A DNA stretch of 17,257 nucleotides from NCBI GenBank assembly GCA_003695505.1, contig RFIY01000157.1:1-17257 (forward strand), in the 5' to 3' direction. The notes beneath the pieces are model-generated. The model saw nothing but the letters and a program-made list of their open reading frames with translations. It made no database searches and was not told where the DNA came from. A program made the translations under genes and the position numbers. Of this stretch, positions 6,808-14,401 are shown piece by piece; the stretch's first letter is position 1, and every line of letters starts with the position of its first letter. Origin of the DNA: J088 sp003695505 [NCBI: Candidatus Dadabacteria bacterium] (lineage in GTDB: Bacteria; J088).

Positions 6808-7827
6808 ATGGGCAAAGATTACGACAAAAGACAGGAAATCTTCTCGGGCTACCCCCGCGGATGGTTCGTGGTGGCATTCTCGGACGAACTGGGTCCGGGC
6901 GACATTCTCAAGGTCCCGTGCTTCGGCGATACCATCGTCGTCTACCGCGGAGAAGACGGCGTTGCACGGGCGATGGATGCTTATTGTCCACACCTTGGCG
7001 GCGGCTTTGCCCGCGGCAAGGTCGTCGGCGACAGCATCGAGTGCCCGTTCCATGCCTGGCGTTTTGGACCGGATGGCAAGTGCAATCACATACCCTACGC
7101 GAAGGGCATCCCCGAAAAGGCGCGCGTCGCGACCCGCATCATTCAGGAAGTCAACAATATCATCTATCTCTGGAACGACCCCGAGGGTGGCGAGCCGGAC
7201 TTCGATATACCGGTGCTTCCCGAATGCGACAGCGATGAGTGGACGCCCTGGGAGCACGCGAAACTGGAAATCCCGACCCACCCGCACGAGCTCGTCGAAA
7301 ACGTGGTCGATATCGGCCACTTCGCGCCGGTACACGGCACCCATGTCGAAAAATTCGAAAACGAGTTCCGCGGCCACCTCGCAATCCAGCGCAATGCCGG
7401 CGTCGCCTATCCCCTCGGCGGTGGCGTCGACCGCTACAGCATCGAGGCGACATACTATGGCCCGGGATTCCAGATTTCGTACTGGAATGGTTATCTGGAG
7501 GCGCGGCTGATCAACGCCAACACGATGATCGACAAGAACAAGATGACGCTCCACTTCGGCGTGATGCTCAAGAAGGGCAAGGACGCGCGCGTTACGGACA
7601 ACTTCCTGAAGGGATATGTAGAGAACCTCAGCAAGGGCTTCCAGGAAGACGTCGACATCTGGCTCGAGAAGAAGTTCACGCCGCGCCCGGTGTTGTGCGA
7701 CGGCGACGGCCCGATCATGCGCCTGCGCAAGTGGTACGCCCAGTTCTATACACCGCGCGCCCAGGTTCAGCCCCTGCCATTTGACGGCAAGCCGCTGGAA
7801 ACCGAAGTGCTGCCGGTCGCGCAATAG
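6808..7827 (+). CDS. Second KshA-like Rieske oxygenase, divergent paralog
   Basis: A 339-aa Rieske oxygenase directly after the first, with AAGGAGGAG 3 bases before its ATG. Ligands are complete: C60/H62 (CPHLGGGF), C79/H82 (CPFHAW), mononuclear site E164-N165..D168..H171....H176, and D281 as the likely third ligand. It shares the GWFVVAFSDEL opening, the Rieske core and the VLCDGDGP tail with its neighbour, so the pair probably arose by duplication. The central substrate-binding region (about residues 190-260) differs widely: this copy has GVAYPLGGGVDRYSIEATYYGPGF and a shorter C-terminus. It may attack another position or another intermediate. KshA-like Rieske enzymes elsewhere include sterol desaturases (DAF-36/Neverland), so desaturation is also possible. 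Its position between a KshA-like and an HsaA-like gene supports a steroid or polycyclic substrate. Confidence 0.87.
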   Translation: MGKDYDKRQEIFSGYPRGWFVVAFSDELGPGDILKVPCFGDTIVVYRGEDGVARAMDAYCPHLGGGFARGKVVGDSIECPFHAWRFGPDGKCNHIPYAKGIPEKARVATRIIQEVNNIIYLWNDPEGGEPDFDIPVLPECDSDEWTPWEHAKLEIPTHPHELVENVVDIGHFAPVHGTHVEKFENEFRGHLAIQRNAGVAYPLGGGVDRYSIEATYYGPGFQISYWNGYLEARLINANTMIDKNKMTLHFGVMLKKGKDARVTDNFLKGYVENLSKGFQEDVDIWLEKKFTPRPVLCDGDGPIMRLRKWYAQFYTPRAQVQPLPFDGKPLETEVLPVAQ

Positions 7828-7839
7828 GGAGAAGGTTGT

Positions 7840-9045
7840 ATGCAGGCTGCCGAGGTACAACAAACCGCGCCCCCTGGGCGCAAAGAACTGATCGCACGGG
7901 CGGAGGCGATGGTACCGCGCCTGATCGAGCGTGTGCCGGAAACCACCCGGATGCGCATGGTGCACCCGGACACGATCGCCGAGCTGCAGGAGGCGGGCTT
8001 TTTTCGCGCGCTGCAGCCGGCCCGCTGGGGCGGACTCGAACTGGATCCGACCGTATTCTTCGACATAGCCGCGATCATCTCGTCGGCGTGCCCGTCCACT
8101 GCGTGGGTCCTGGGCGTCGTCAGCGTCCATAGCTGGCAACTGGCGCTCTTTCCCGACCAGGCGCAGCAGGATGTCTGGGCCGACGACAGCAGCGTGCTGA
8201 TTTCATCGTCGTACATGCCGGTCGGCAAGGTTCGTCGCGTCGATGGCGGCTTCATGCTGAGTGGCCAGTGGGGCTTTTCCAGCGGCGTCGATCACTGTGA
8301 CTGGGCCATGCTGGGCGCGTTTGCGGCCGATGAAGACGGCAACCCCGACCATCAGGACCTGCGCACGTTTCTGGTACCCAAAACCGACTTCGAAGTTGTG
8401 GATGACTGGTTCGTATCCGGTCTCCAGGGCACCGGTAGCAAGTCGGTCAAGGTAACCGAAAAGTTCGTCCCCGAATACCGCACGCACAAGTTTGCTGATG
8501 GCTTTCGCCAAAGCAGCCCGGGCCACGCAGAGAACACGGCACCGCTGTTCAGGATTCCGTTTGGCCAGCTATTCGTCCGTGCGGTCGCATCGAATGGTAT
8601 CGGCATGCTGACCGGCGCACTTCGGGAGTTCATCGCGGTGCAGAAGGCACGTGTCGCCCGCAGTGTCGGCGCTCGCGTCGCCGAGAACCCGCAGGCGCAG
8701 CAGGCGGCCGCCCAGGCGGCAGCGACGTTGAAGGAGCTGAAACTCGTCTTCTACGATCAGCTCAATGACATGATGGATCACGTCCGCGACGGAAAGAAGA
8801 TCCCGCTCGAAAAACGGGTCCAGTGGCGCTACGAGGCGTCACTCGTCGGGCCGAAATCACGGCAGGCGATCGACGACCTGTTCCGCGCGAGCGGCGGAAG
8901 CGCGATCTACGACACCAATCCGATTCAGCGCTTCTTCAACGACATGCACGCTGCCGAGGCGCACTATGTCAACAATCCGTTCAAGCCGGCCTGCAACTTC
9001 GGCAGTGTATTGCTGGGCGGCGAGAACACCGACTTCTTCATTTGA
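7840..9045 (+). CDS. hsaA: Flavin-dependent monooxygenase oxygenase component, HsaA-like
   Basis: A 401-aa protein of the acyl-CoA-dehydrogenase-fold group D flavin monooxygenases. It closely follows HsaA, which 4-hydroxylates 3-HSA (3-hydroxy-9,10-secoandrosta-1,3,5(10)-triene-9,17-dione) to a catechol, using reduced flavin from HsaB. Diagnostic stretches are GFFRALQPARWGGLELDP (53-70), STAWVLGVVSVHSWQLALF (86-104), ISSSYMPVGKV (121-131), GQWGFSSGVDHCDW (142-155), VSGLQGTGSKSVKV (192-205) and IQRFFNDMHAAEAHYVNNP near the end. It lacks the catalytic glutamate context of true acyl-CoA dehydrogenases. It starts 12 bases after the Rieske gene behind AGGGAGAAGG and is followed after 3 bases by the extradiol dioxygenase, the next pathway step. 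HsaB is missing from the window. HsaA-like enzymes for other phenols are a less likely alternative. Confidence 0.85.
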   Translation: MQAAEVQQTAPPGRKELIARAEAMVPRLIERVPETTRMRMVHPDTIAELQEAGFFRALQPARWGGLELDPTVFFDIAAIISSACPSTAWVLGVVSVHSWQLALFPDQAQQDVWADDSSVLISSSYMPVGKVRRVDGGFMLSGQWGFSSGVDHCDWAMLGAFAADEDGNPDHQDLRTFLVPKTDFEVVDDWFVSGLQGTGSKSVKVTEKFVPEYRTHKFADGFRQSSPGHAENTAPLFRIPFGQLFVRAVASNGIGMLTGALREFIAVQKARVARSVGARVAENPQAQQAAAQAAATLKELKLVFYDQLNDMMDHVRDGKKIPLEKRVQWRYEASLVGPKSRQAIDDLFRASGGSAIYDTNPIQRFFNDMHAAEAHYVNNPFKPACNFGSVLLGGENTDFFI

Positions 9046-9048
9046 ACG

Positions 9049-9954
9049 ATGGGCGATATTTCGCAACTTGGCTACATCGAGTTCGAAGTTTCCGATCCTG
9101 ACGCCTGGGAACGATTCGGAACGAACGTCCTGGGTCTGACGGCAAGCCCGAAACGCGATGACGGAGGCTATTCGTTCCGCCTGGACAGTCGGCGGCACCG
9201 AATCTTCATCCGCCCGGGCGCGGCCGATGATCTCGTCACGCTTGGCGTCGAAGCCGCGGACAATGATGCGCTCGAACGGATCCTCGAGCGCCTGCGCAAA
9301 AACGACGTCGCGTACCGCGAAGCGCCACCAGAACGCACGGCCGCGCGTGATGTCGAACGCCTCGTCCTTGCGCGCGAACCGGGCGGCGTCGATCTGGAGT
9401 TGTATGTCGGCCCGGCCATCGAGGCGGACGCGCCCGACACGCCGCTCGTTCCGTCAGGCTTCGTCGCGGAAGACATGGGCTTTGGTCACGTCGCGCTACG
9501 TGCCGAGGACCTGGGCGAGACCGAACGATTTTTCTGCGACATCCTCGGCTTTCAGCTCAGCGACAGGATCATCTGTCGGCTCGGCGGCATGGACATCAAC
9601 ATCACCTTTCTGCACGTCAATCCGCGCCACCATTCGATTGCGTTCGGCGCGGGTCTGCCGAAACACATTCATCACTTCATGCTCCAGACCCGCTCCATCG
9701 ACGACGTGGGTGCGGCAATGGACCGCACGGTCGACAACGGATTCGAGCTGGTTCAGACCATGGGCCGCCATCCGAACGACAAAATGATTACGTTTTACGG
9801 ACGTACACCGTCCGGCTTCGAGTTCGAATTTGGCGCCGGAGGGTTGAGCATCGACGACAGTACATGGGAAGTCCAGACCCATGGGCTGGTCAGTGAATGG
9901 GGACACCGCCCGCCCCGCGCATACGCACGCGCGCCGCGCGGCACAACTTCCTGA
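9049..9954 (+). CDS. hsaC: Type I extradiol catechol dioxygenase, HsaC/BphC-like
   Basis: A 301-aa two-domain vicinal-oxygen-chelate dioxygenase that opens catechols next to the hydroxyls (meta cleavage). The C-terminal domain carries the Fe(II) ligands H147 (GFGHVAL), H209 (HIHHFML) and E260 (GFEFEFG), with the second-shell residues H195 (NPRHHS), H241 (GRHPND) and Y250 at BphC-like places. The N-terminal domain (1-135) is the usual non-catalytic repeat. Sequence such as SLGY/QLGYIEFE, NPRHHSIAF and TMGRHPNDKMITFY follows HsaC, which cleaves the catecholic secosteroid 3,4-DHSA. Only 3 bases separate it from hsaA, implying translational coupling and consecutive steps. BphC (2,3-dihydroxybiphenyl dioxygenase) is the alternative; the absence of two-subunit biphenyl dioxygenase genes and the presence of the P450 and KshA-like genes favour the steroid reading. 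Confidence 0.87.
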   Translation: MGDISQLGYIEFEVSDPDAWERFGTNVLGLTASPKRDDGGYSFRLDSRRHRIFIRPGAADDLVTLGVEAADNDALERILERLRKNDVAYREAPPERTAARDVERLVLAREPGGVDLELYVGPAIEADAPDTPLVPSGFVAEDMGFGHVALRAEDLGETERFFCDILGFQLSDRIICRLGGMDINITFLHVNPRHHSIAFGAGLPKHIHHFMLQTRSIDDVGAAMDRTVDNGFELVQTMGRHPNDKMITFYGRTPSGFEFEFGAGGLSIDDSTWEVQTHGLVSEWGHRPPRAYARAPRGTTS

Positions 9955-9972
9955 TGACAAAGGAGGACCGAT

Positions 9973-10185
9973 ATGAAACGACTGATTGTAGATCCGGATG
10001 CCTGCGAAGGACACGGAAAATGCGTCGAAGTCGCGCCCGATATGTTCTACCTGCCCGATGACGAAGACCTCGTTCAGATCCTTGTGCCCGAGCCGCAGAC
10101 AGAGGAACAGATCGCCAGGGCCGAAGCCGCGATCGCAGCCTGTCCGCGCTACGCACTCAGATGGGCTGACGAATCGCTCGGGTAA
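9973..10185 (+). CDS. Ferredoxin, [3Fe-4S] CxxHxxC type
   Basis: A 70-aa ferredoxin with cysteines C11, C17 and C57 and histidine H14 at the position of the missing fourth cysteine (CEGHGKC...CPRYAL). This pattern marks the small 3Fe-4S-type ferredoxins that feed bacterial P450s, including those near mycobacterial CYP125/CYP142. It is acidic, as expected for docking to a P450 or reductase. AAGGAGG lies about 5 bases before ATG 9973, 18 bases after the dioxygenase stop. It is the last gene of the tightly spaced operon. Its likely partner is the P450 at 4370; a partner reductase is not encoded here. It might also serve one of the Rieske oxygenases, although those normally take electrons directly from a KshB-type reductase. 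Confidence 0.92.
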   Translation: MKRLIVDPDACEGHGKCVEVAPDMFYLPDDEDLVQILVPEPQTEEQIARAEAAIAACPRYALRWADESLG

Positions 10186-10255
10186 CCGGCTGAACGCGCA
10201 CGCTGAGCCTCGGCGCGCGCGGACGTGACGCCAACCGGCAAAGGCACAGGATTCC

Positions 10256-11002
10256 ATGACCGCTGCTCCCGACATCGCGCTCGATCCTGCCCGCTTCGAG
10301 CGCACGATGCGCAGATATCGCATCTGGGAGCGCTGGTTCCAGCCGACGCTCGTTGGCGTCGACAACCTGCCCGCCGGCGGCGCGCTGATCGTTTCAAATC
10401 ACGGCACCTTCGGATTCGATCTTTCGGCACTCGTCCGGGCGGTCTGGCTGGCAACCGGCCGCCCGCTACGCTCGCTCGGCGACCACATCGTCTTTCGCAC
10501 ACCCGGCATCCGCCGTCTCGCACACGATATGGGGATCGTCGAGGGCACACCGGACCATGCGCACGCGCTCCTGACCGGCGGAGCCTGGGTTCTCGTCTAT
10601 CCTGGTGGCGCCCGCGAAGCGATGCCGTCCGCATCGGAACGCTACCAGTTGTTCTGGGACGGCTCACATGGCTTCGCCGAAACGGCCATCCGCGCGCAGG
10701 TGCCCATCGTGCCAATGGCCGGCATCGGCGTCGACGATGTCTACGACGAGTGGATTTCTCGCGACCAGATCGCCGCGACCCGACTCGGCCAATGGGTCGC
10801 GCAGACCTTCGGCGAAAAATATGTCTTCCCGATTTACCGCGGCCTCGGCCCGCTCCCGAAGCCGGTCTCGATCCGGTATGTTTTTGGTGCCCCGATCCCG
10901 GTGCCGAAGACGGCCAGCGAAGCCAACCGCAAACGGCTGCACAAGCGCGTCCGGGACGTAACCCGAGCACTCATCGACCGCGAGCTTGCCAAAACACGAT
11001 GA
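10256..11002 (+). CDS. Lysophospholipid acyltransferase-like protein (MGAT/DGAT2-like LPLAT)
   Basis: A 248-aa acyltransferase of the LPLAT superfamily, transferring acyl groups to glycerolipid or other hydroxyl acceptors at the membrane. The histidine motif is SNHGTFGFD at residues 47-55, i.e. H49-x5-D55, one residue longer than the PlsC H-x4-D. VYPGGAREA at 114-122 matches the PGGxRE motif of the monoacylglycerol/diacylglycerol acyltransferase-like branch. No clear N-terminal transmembrane helix is seen. It lies 70 bases after the ferredoxin with no terminator between, so read-through from the oxygenase operon is possible. In this context it could esterify sterols or store acyl chains released from side-chain degradation, but that is speculation. 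Only a weak AGG precedes ATG 10256. Confidence 0.82.
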   Translation: MTAAPDIALDPARFERTMRRYRIWERWFQPTLVGVDNLPAGGALIVSNHGTFGFDLSALVRAVWLATGRPLRSLGDHIVFRTPGIRRLAHDMGIVEGTPDHAHALLTGGAWVLVYPGGAREAMPSASERYQLFWDGSHGFAETAIRAQVPIVPMAGIGVDDVYDEWISRDQIAATRLGQWVAQTFGEKYVFPIYRGLGPLPKPVSIRYVFGAPIPVPKTASEANRKRLHKRVRDVTRALIDRELAKTR

Positions 11003-11411
11003 TACGCCAAACACCGCGTTTCTTGCACTGCTCCCAAACCAGCGGCACGGCACTGCATCTGACCTTCACCGGGGACCTGCTTCATCGGAACATGACGCCG
11101 TTTTCTCAAATTCTGCAGCCTCGCGTAACGCGGAGGGATTCACAACGTCAGCCACAACAACCTGGATGTGAAACAAGACAGCCGCACGAACAGGCTCCGG
11201 AAGAGATGGCGTCGACAATCAGGAATGACTTCATGGTAACAACCGCGGATCGATGCATCGGGAACACTCGCCAGTTTGCTCAAACTGTCCAGGACTCGCG
11301 GCAAAGGATAGAAAGTTCCCAACACGTCGGTCCCCTCCAGCCTCCCTTTGCATGCTGCTACCCTGTGAAACTGGAAATCCATCTACGAACGCAACGGAGA
11401 ACACCAAGGGT
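11003..11411 (+). other. Non-coding gap between acyltransferase and sialidase
   Basis: This 409-base stretch has no convincing gene. The in-frame extension of the sialidase up to 11253 lacks protein-like character and would hide the signal peptide. An imperfect hairpin around CGCGTAACGCG (11122-11132) might end the upstream transcript, though without a T tract. A palindrome at 11272-11287 may be an operator for the sialidase. Base composition is visibly less GC-rich than in the flanking genes. Confidence 0.6.
11272..11287. promoter_or_regulatory. Palindrome upstream of the sialidase, possible operator
   Basis: CAGTTTG and CAAACTG form perfect 7-base arms around CT, 124 bases before the sialidase ATG. 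It is the cleanest palindrome in this gap and could bind a dimeric repressor. No matching promoter hexamers were found beside it, and the regulator is unknown. Confidence 0.35.
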
Positions 11412-12620
11412 ATGAAGCACCACCCGGGCATCTTTTGCCTGTTGCTGCCGTTGTTGCTGTCGGGCTGTGTCGATGGCGCCGCTCCGCGACCTGCCGCACC
11501 GCAAATTGACGAACTGATCACCGAGCCGGAGTTCTACGACGTCTATGAGGCTGGGACAGACGGGTACCATACCTATCGAATTCCGGCGGTGATCAGAACC
11601 ACGGAGAATACGCTGCTGGCCTTTGCCGAAGCGCGCGTCGACAGCTACTTCGACAAATCCGAGAACGACATCGTCTTGCGGAGAAGCGACGACCTCGGCG
11701 TAACCTGGGGGGAGCTTCAGGTGCTGTACGATGCCGGCGTCTATTCGCTCAACGACCCCGTTCCAGTCCAGATAACATCCGGCGTTCACGCGGGGAGGAT
11801 CCTGCTGATGTTCCATCGCATCCCCTGCAAACAGATCGAATCGCTCGACCAGTGCGAGCCCGTTGGCGATCTGCCACACGCAATGCTGTTGATGTACAGC
11901 GATGACGACGGCCGCACCTGGTCTGAGCCAGAGGACATCTCTGACGCCATTTCCGCGGATGGCCAGGGCGTCGGCGGCGTCGGGCCGGGGATCGCCATCG
12001 TCAAGCAACGGGAACCGAAAGCCGGACGGATCATCTTTCCGATGCGGGTTGGAGAAACCAATTACGCCGCCTACAGCGACGATGGCGGCGAAAACTGGGC
12101 CGCCGGCGCCCTGGTCGATACCGACACGACCGTCGGCGGAGGGAATGAGGCGCAGATCGTCGAGCTGATCAACGGGGATCTGTTGTTGAATGCACGCAAT
12201 ACCGCCGGAACTGGATTCAGAAAAACCGCGATCAGCTCGGATGGCGGGGAAACCTGGTCTCCGATGACCGATGACACCGAGCTGGTCGATTCACGCGTGA
12301 TGGCATCGATTCTTCGATTCTCGTGGGACACCGATGATCGCAGTCGGATCCTCTTTTCCAATCCGGCCAATCCGGAGGTTCGTATCGAAGGGACGATCCG
12401 CCTGAGCTACGACGAAGGGCAGACCTGGTCCGTCAGCAAGGTCCTGGAACCGAACATTTTTGCGTACAGCAGTCTGGTGAAACTGGACTGCCGCCATGTC
12501 GGCGTGCTATTCGAACAGGGCCTGGCATCGGAACACATGATCTTCGCTCGATTTTCTCTGAACTGGCTTACCGACAACGCAGACATCCCCTCCTGCGAAA
12601 CGGAGTCTTCGCAGGACTGA
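11412..12620 (+). CDS. GH33 exo-sialidase lipoprotein
   Basis: A 402-aa sialidase (neuraminidase) that removes terminal sialic acids from glycans, anchored as a lipoprotein. Residues 1-19 are a type II signal peptide ending in the lipobox LSGC (C19); the following V argues for outer-membrane or surface placement. The six-bladed propeller shows five Asp boxes (SxDxGxxW) starting at residues 92, 163, 222, 275 and 332. Catalytic residues can be placed: the arginine triad R56 (YRIP), R262 (LNAR) and R324; acid/base D81; nucleophile Y352 (YSSL) with E246 (GNEAQIVEL). All are intact. ATG 11412 is chosen because the lipoprotein signal begins there, although the frame is open to 11253; GGAGA at 11396-11400 is a modest ribosome-binding site. 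No sialic acid transport or nan genes are in the window. Confidence 0.92.
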   Translation: MKHHPGIFCLLLPLLLSGCVDGAAPRPAAPQIDELITEPEFYDVYEAGTDGYHTYRIPAVIRTTENTLLAFAEARVDSYFDKSENDIVLRRSDDLGVTWGELQVLYDAGVYSLNDPVPVQITSGVHAGRILLMFHRIPCKQIESLDQCEPVGDLPHAMLLMYSDDDGRTWSEPEDISDAISADGQGVGGVGPGIAIVKQREPKAGRIIFPMRVGETNYAAYSDDGGENWAAGALVDTDTTVGGGNEAQIVELINGDLLLNARNTAGTGFRKTAISSDGGETWSPMTDDTELVDSRVMASILRFSWDTDDRSRILFSNPANPEVRIEGTIRLSYDEGQTWSVSKVLEPNIFAYSSLVKLDCRHVGVLFEQGLASEHMIFARFSLNWLTDNADIPSCETESSQD

Positions 12621-12624
12621 CCGG

Positions 12625-12639
12625 AGGTGCTGTGCACCT
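12625..12639. terminator. Hairpin between convergent genes
   Basis: AGGTGC/GCACCT with a TGT loop forms a 6-bp stem between the sialidase stop (12620) and the stop of the minus-strand lipoprotein (12638-12640). Convergent placement suggests a bidirectional terminator, but there is no T tract on either side. Confidence 0.3.
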
Positions 12640-14401
12640 ACTGCCCCTTGCGCCGTTCCAGGTCTTCCATGACATAGACCCGCATGAATTCGCCCTCGTC
12701 GAGACCGTCGTAGCCGGCCTCGGCGAGAAATCGGAAGGCGCGATCCCGGTCGACGCCGAGCAGATTGCTGAGCAGATCGACGGCCCGGACAGCGCTGTAG
12801 CCAGACCAGGCCGGCATGAATTCGCGCGCGAACAGTTCCGCGCCGGAAACGCCACAGGTCAGCTCACGCGGGATTTCGGTCCAGGTTTTGCGCAGGTATT
12901 TTCGGTTGCGTGCCGGATCGGCCTCCAGCTCCGGCCCGAGCAGATCCGCCAGTCTGCGGAAACCCTGCGTACACTGGCCCGGAGGCGCGAGCAACGCGGC
13001 CAGCCGGGCGACCTGTTCGTCTGGCGGACGCTGCCGCCACGATGTCGCATCAAAAAACCGCCCCAGCGCCTGGCCAGGTCCCCATACCTGACGAGCCATC
13101 GTGACGGCGGCCACGGCATCGAATCCGCCGTCGATCAACTCCTGTGCCCACAGCATTCCGTCACCTTCAATCCAGATGCGCGCGGCGAGCCACTGCGCAT
13201 CGAGCCCCGCACCCGCTGCCTGAATCGCCTGTAACAGGCCAGACCAGCCACCGAGGACATCGGCGACCCGTCCCATGCGCTTCGCAGCCGGCTCGAACCA
13301 GGCGGGAACGCCTGCACCCAGGCTGGGAATCGGCCAGGTGTCCGGCCGAACGGATGACCCTGGGGGAAACAGCAGCATGAAGACCAGTCCATTCATGCCC
13401 CCATACGTCGCGGGATCTCGAATCTGAAAGCCGCTGTCGGCATACCGCGAGGCCGCGAACCCGCGCAAAACATCGCCTGCATCGCGGTCGACCAGAAGCG
13501 CCCCGACGGCCGCGAGCTTCGATCCCGCATCACCCTCACCACCCCAGCCGTTATCAATCACGAAGTCGATCGCACGGCCAAGGCTGTCAAAATAGTGTTC
13601 GAGCAGGCGCAGTACGGCGCGCCGGTCGTCCCAGCCGCGCACGCGCAATTCGGCCACGGTCTCTGCAAATTCGACCGCCGCGGCAAGGCTGGAATGACGG
13701 ATGTCCGCGACAAGTGCATCGGGATTCGTGCCGCCGCCCTCCAGGTCGAAGACAACCAGTTGCAGCACCATCTGCACCTGCGGATCGTACAGCGTCGTGT
13801 CTCCAAAAACGTCATTGAGCGCGACGCGCAGCACCAGCAACGCCTTTGCTGTTCCGAGCCGGCCGCGTTCGATGGCCTCGGCAACCAGCCTCGCGATGTC
13901 GGTCTTTTCCTGCAACGTCGCGGTAAACGATCGGCCCCGCAGTGCAAGCGGCTTGAATGCGGCAACCAGCGACTCATAAAGTGCGCGCTCGGCCGGCGCG
14001 CGCAAGTCGATCATGCCGCCGTACCCCACGGCGAGCAGAAAAGCGACCGGATCGCCTGAGAATACCTGCTCCAGAAGTTGTTCGCGAAAACGCTGCCCAC
14101 CCGGCAAGGCGTCCCCGGACTGCAGCAGCACGTCGTACATGATTTCCGCCGCGCGCCGTCGCGGAACCGTGGCGCCGTCGAGAATCTCCTGGAACTGTCC
14201 GGCCAGCTCGATCGGGCTGACGCCCTCCTGCTCGGCCGCCACCTCGATTGCCGCGCGCAACCGACGATACAATTCTTCCTCTGGCGCGGAAACGCGGAGC
14301 TGGTAGCTGGGCGCTGCGCAACCAGCCACGATCAGGCAGCATATCCACCACACGCTGCGCAAACGACGCCTCCGTCTGCGGCGCGTTTCAGCGTTCGGCA
14401 T
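12638..14401 (-). CDS. Large lipoprotein of unknown function
   Basis: I do not recognise this 587-aa protein. It begins with a very basic n-region (seven consecutive arginines at 7-13), a hydrophobic core and a lipobox VAGC with C28; Ala follows the cysteine, so outer-membrane sorting is expected. The rest has no membrane segment. It is alanine, leucine and arginine rich and mostly helical by eye, with repeated short helix pairs and a glycine/proline-rich middle (about 320-365, PGSSVRPDTWPIPSLGAGVPAW). No catalytic motif stands out; a helical-repeat or scaffold fold would fit. ATG 14401 is preferred over an in-frame upstream start at 14458 because only it puts the signal peptide at the N-terminus. 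It overlaps the end of the SDR gene by 14 bases and is the last gene of the minus-strand era-der group. Confidence 0.75.
   Translation of the reverse strand: MPNAETRRRRRRRLRSVWWICCLIVAGCAAPSYQLRVSAPEEELYRRLRAAIEVAAEQEGVSPIELAGQFQEILDGATVPRRRAAEIMYDVLLQSGDALPGGQRFREQLLEQVFSGDPVAFLLAVGYGGMIDLRAPAERALYESLVAAFKPLALRGRSFTATLQEKTDIARLVAEAIERGRLGTAKALLVLRVALNDVFGDTTLYDPQVQMVLQLVVFDLEGGGTNPDALVADIRHSSLAAAVEFAETVAELRVRGWDDRRAVLRLLEHYFDSLGRAIDFVIDNGWGGEGDAGSKLAAVGALLVDRDAGDVLRGFAASRYADSGFQIRDPATYGGMNGLVFMLLFPPGSSVRPDTWPIPSLGAGVPAWFEPAAKRMGRVADVLGGWSGLLQAIQAAGAGLDAQWLAARIWIEGDGMLWAQELIDGGFDAVAAVTMARQVWGPGQALGRFFDATSWRQRPPDEQVARLAALLAPPGQCTQGFRRLADLLGPELEADPARNRKYLRKTWTEIPRELTCGVSGAELFAREFMPAWSGYSAVRAVDLLSNLLGVDRDRAFRFLAEAGYDGLDEGEFMRVYVMEDLERRKGQ

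Noticed and set aside
6790-8139. Long open frame (449 codons) on the minus strand opposite the second Rieske gene and hsaA
   Set aside because: It is antisense to two genes with complete family motifs, its translation resembles no protein I know, and long antisense frames are common in GC-rich coding DNA.
7840-9045. Acyl-CoA dehydrogenase of side-chain beta-oxidation
   Set aside because: The fold is shared, but the sequence stretches follow HsaA flavin monooxygenases, and the next gene is the matching extradiol dioxygenase.
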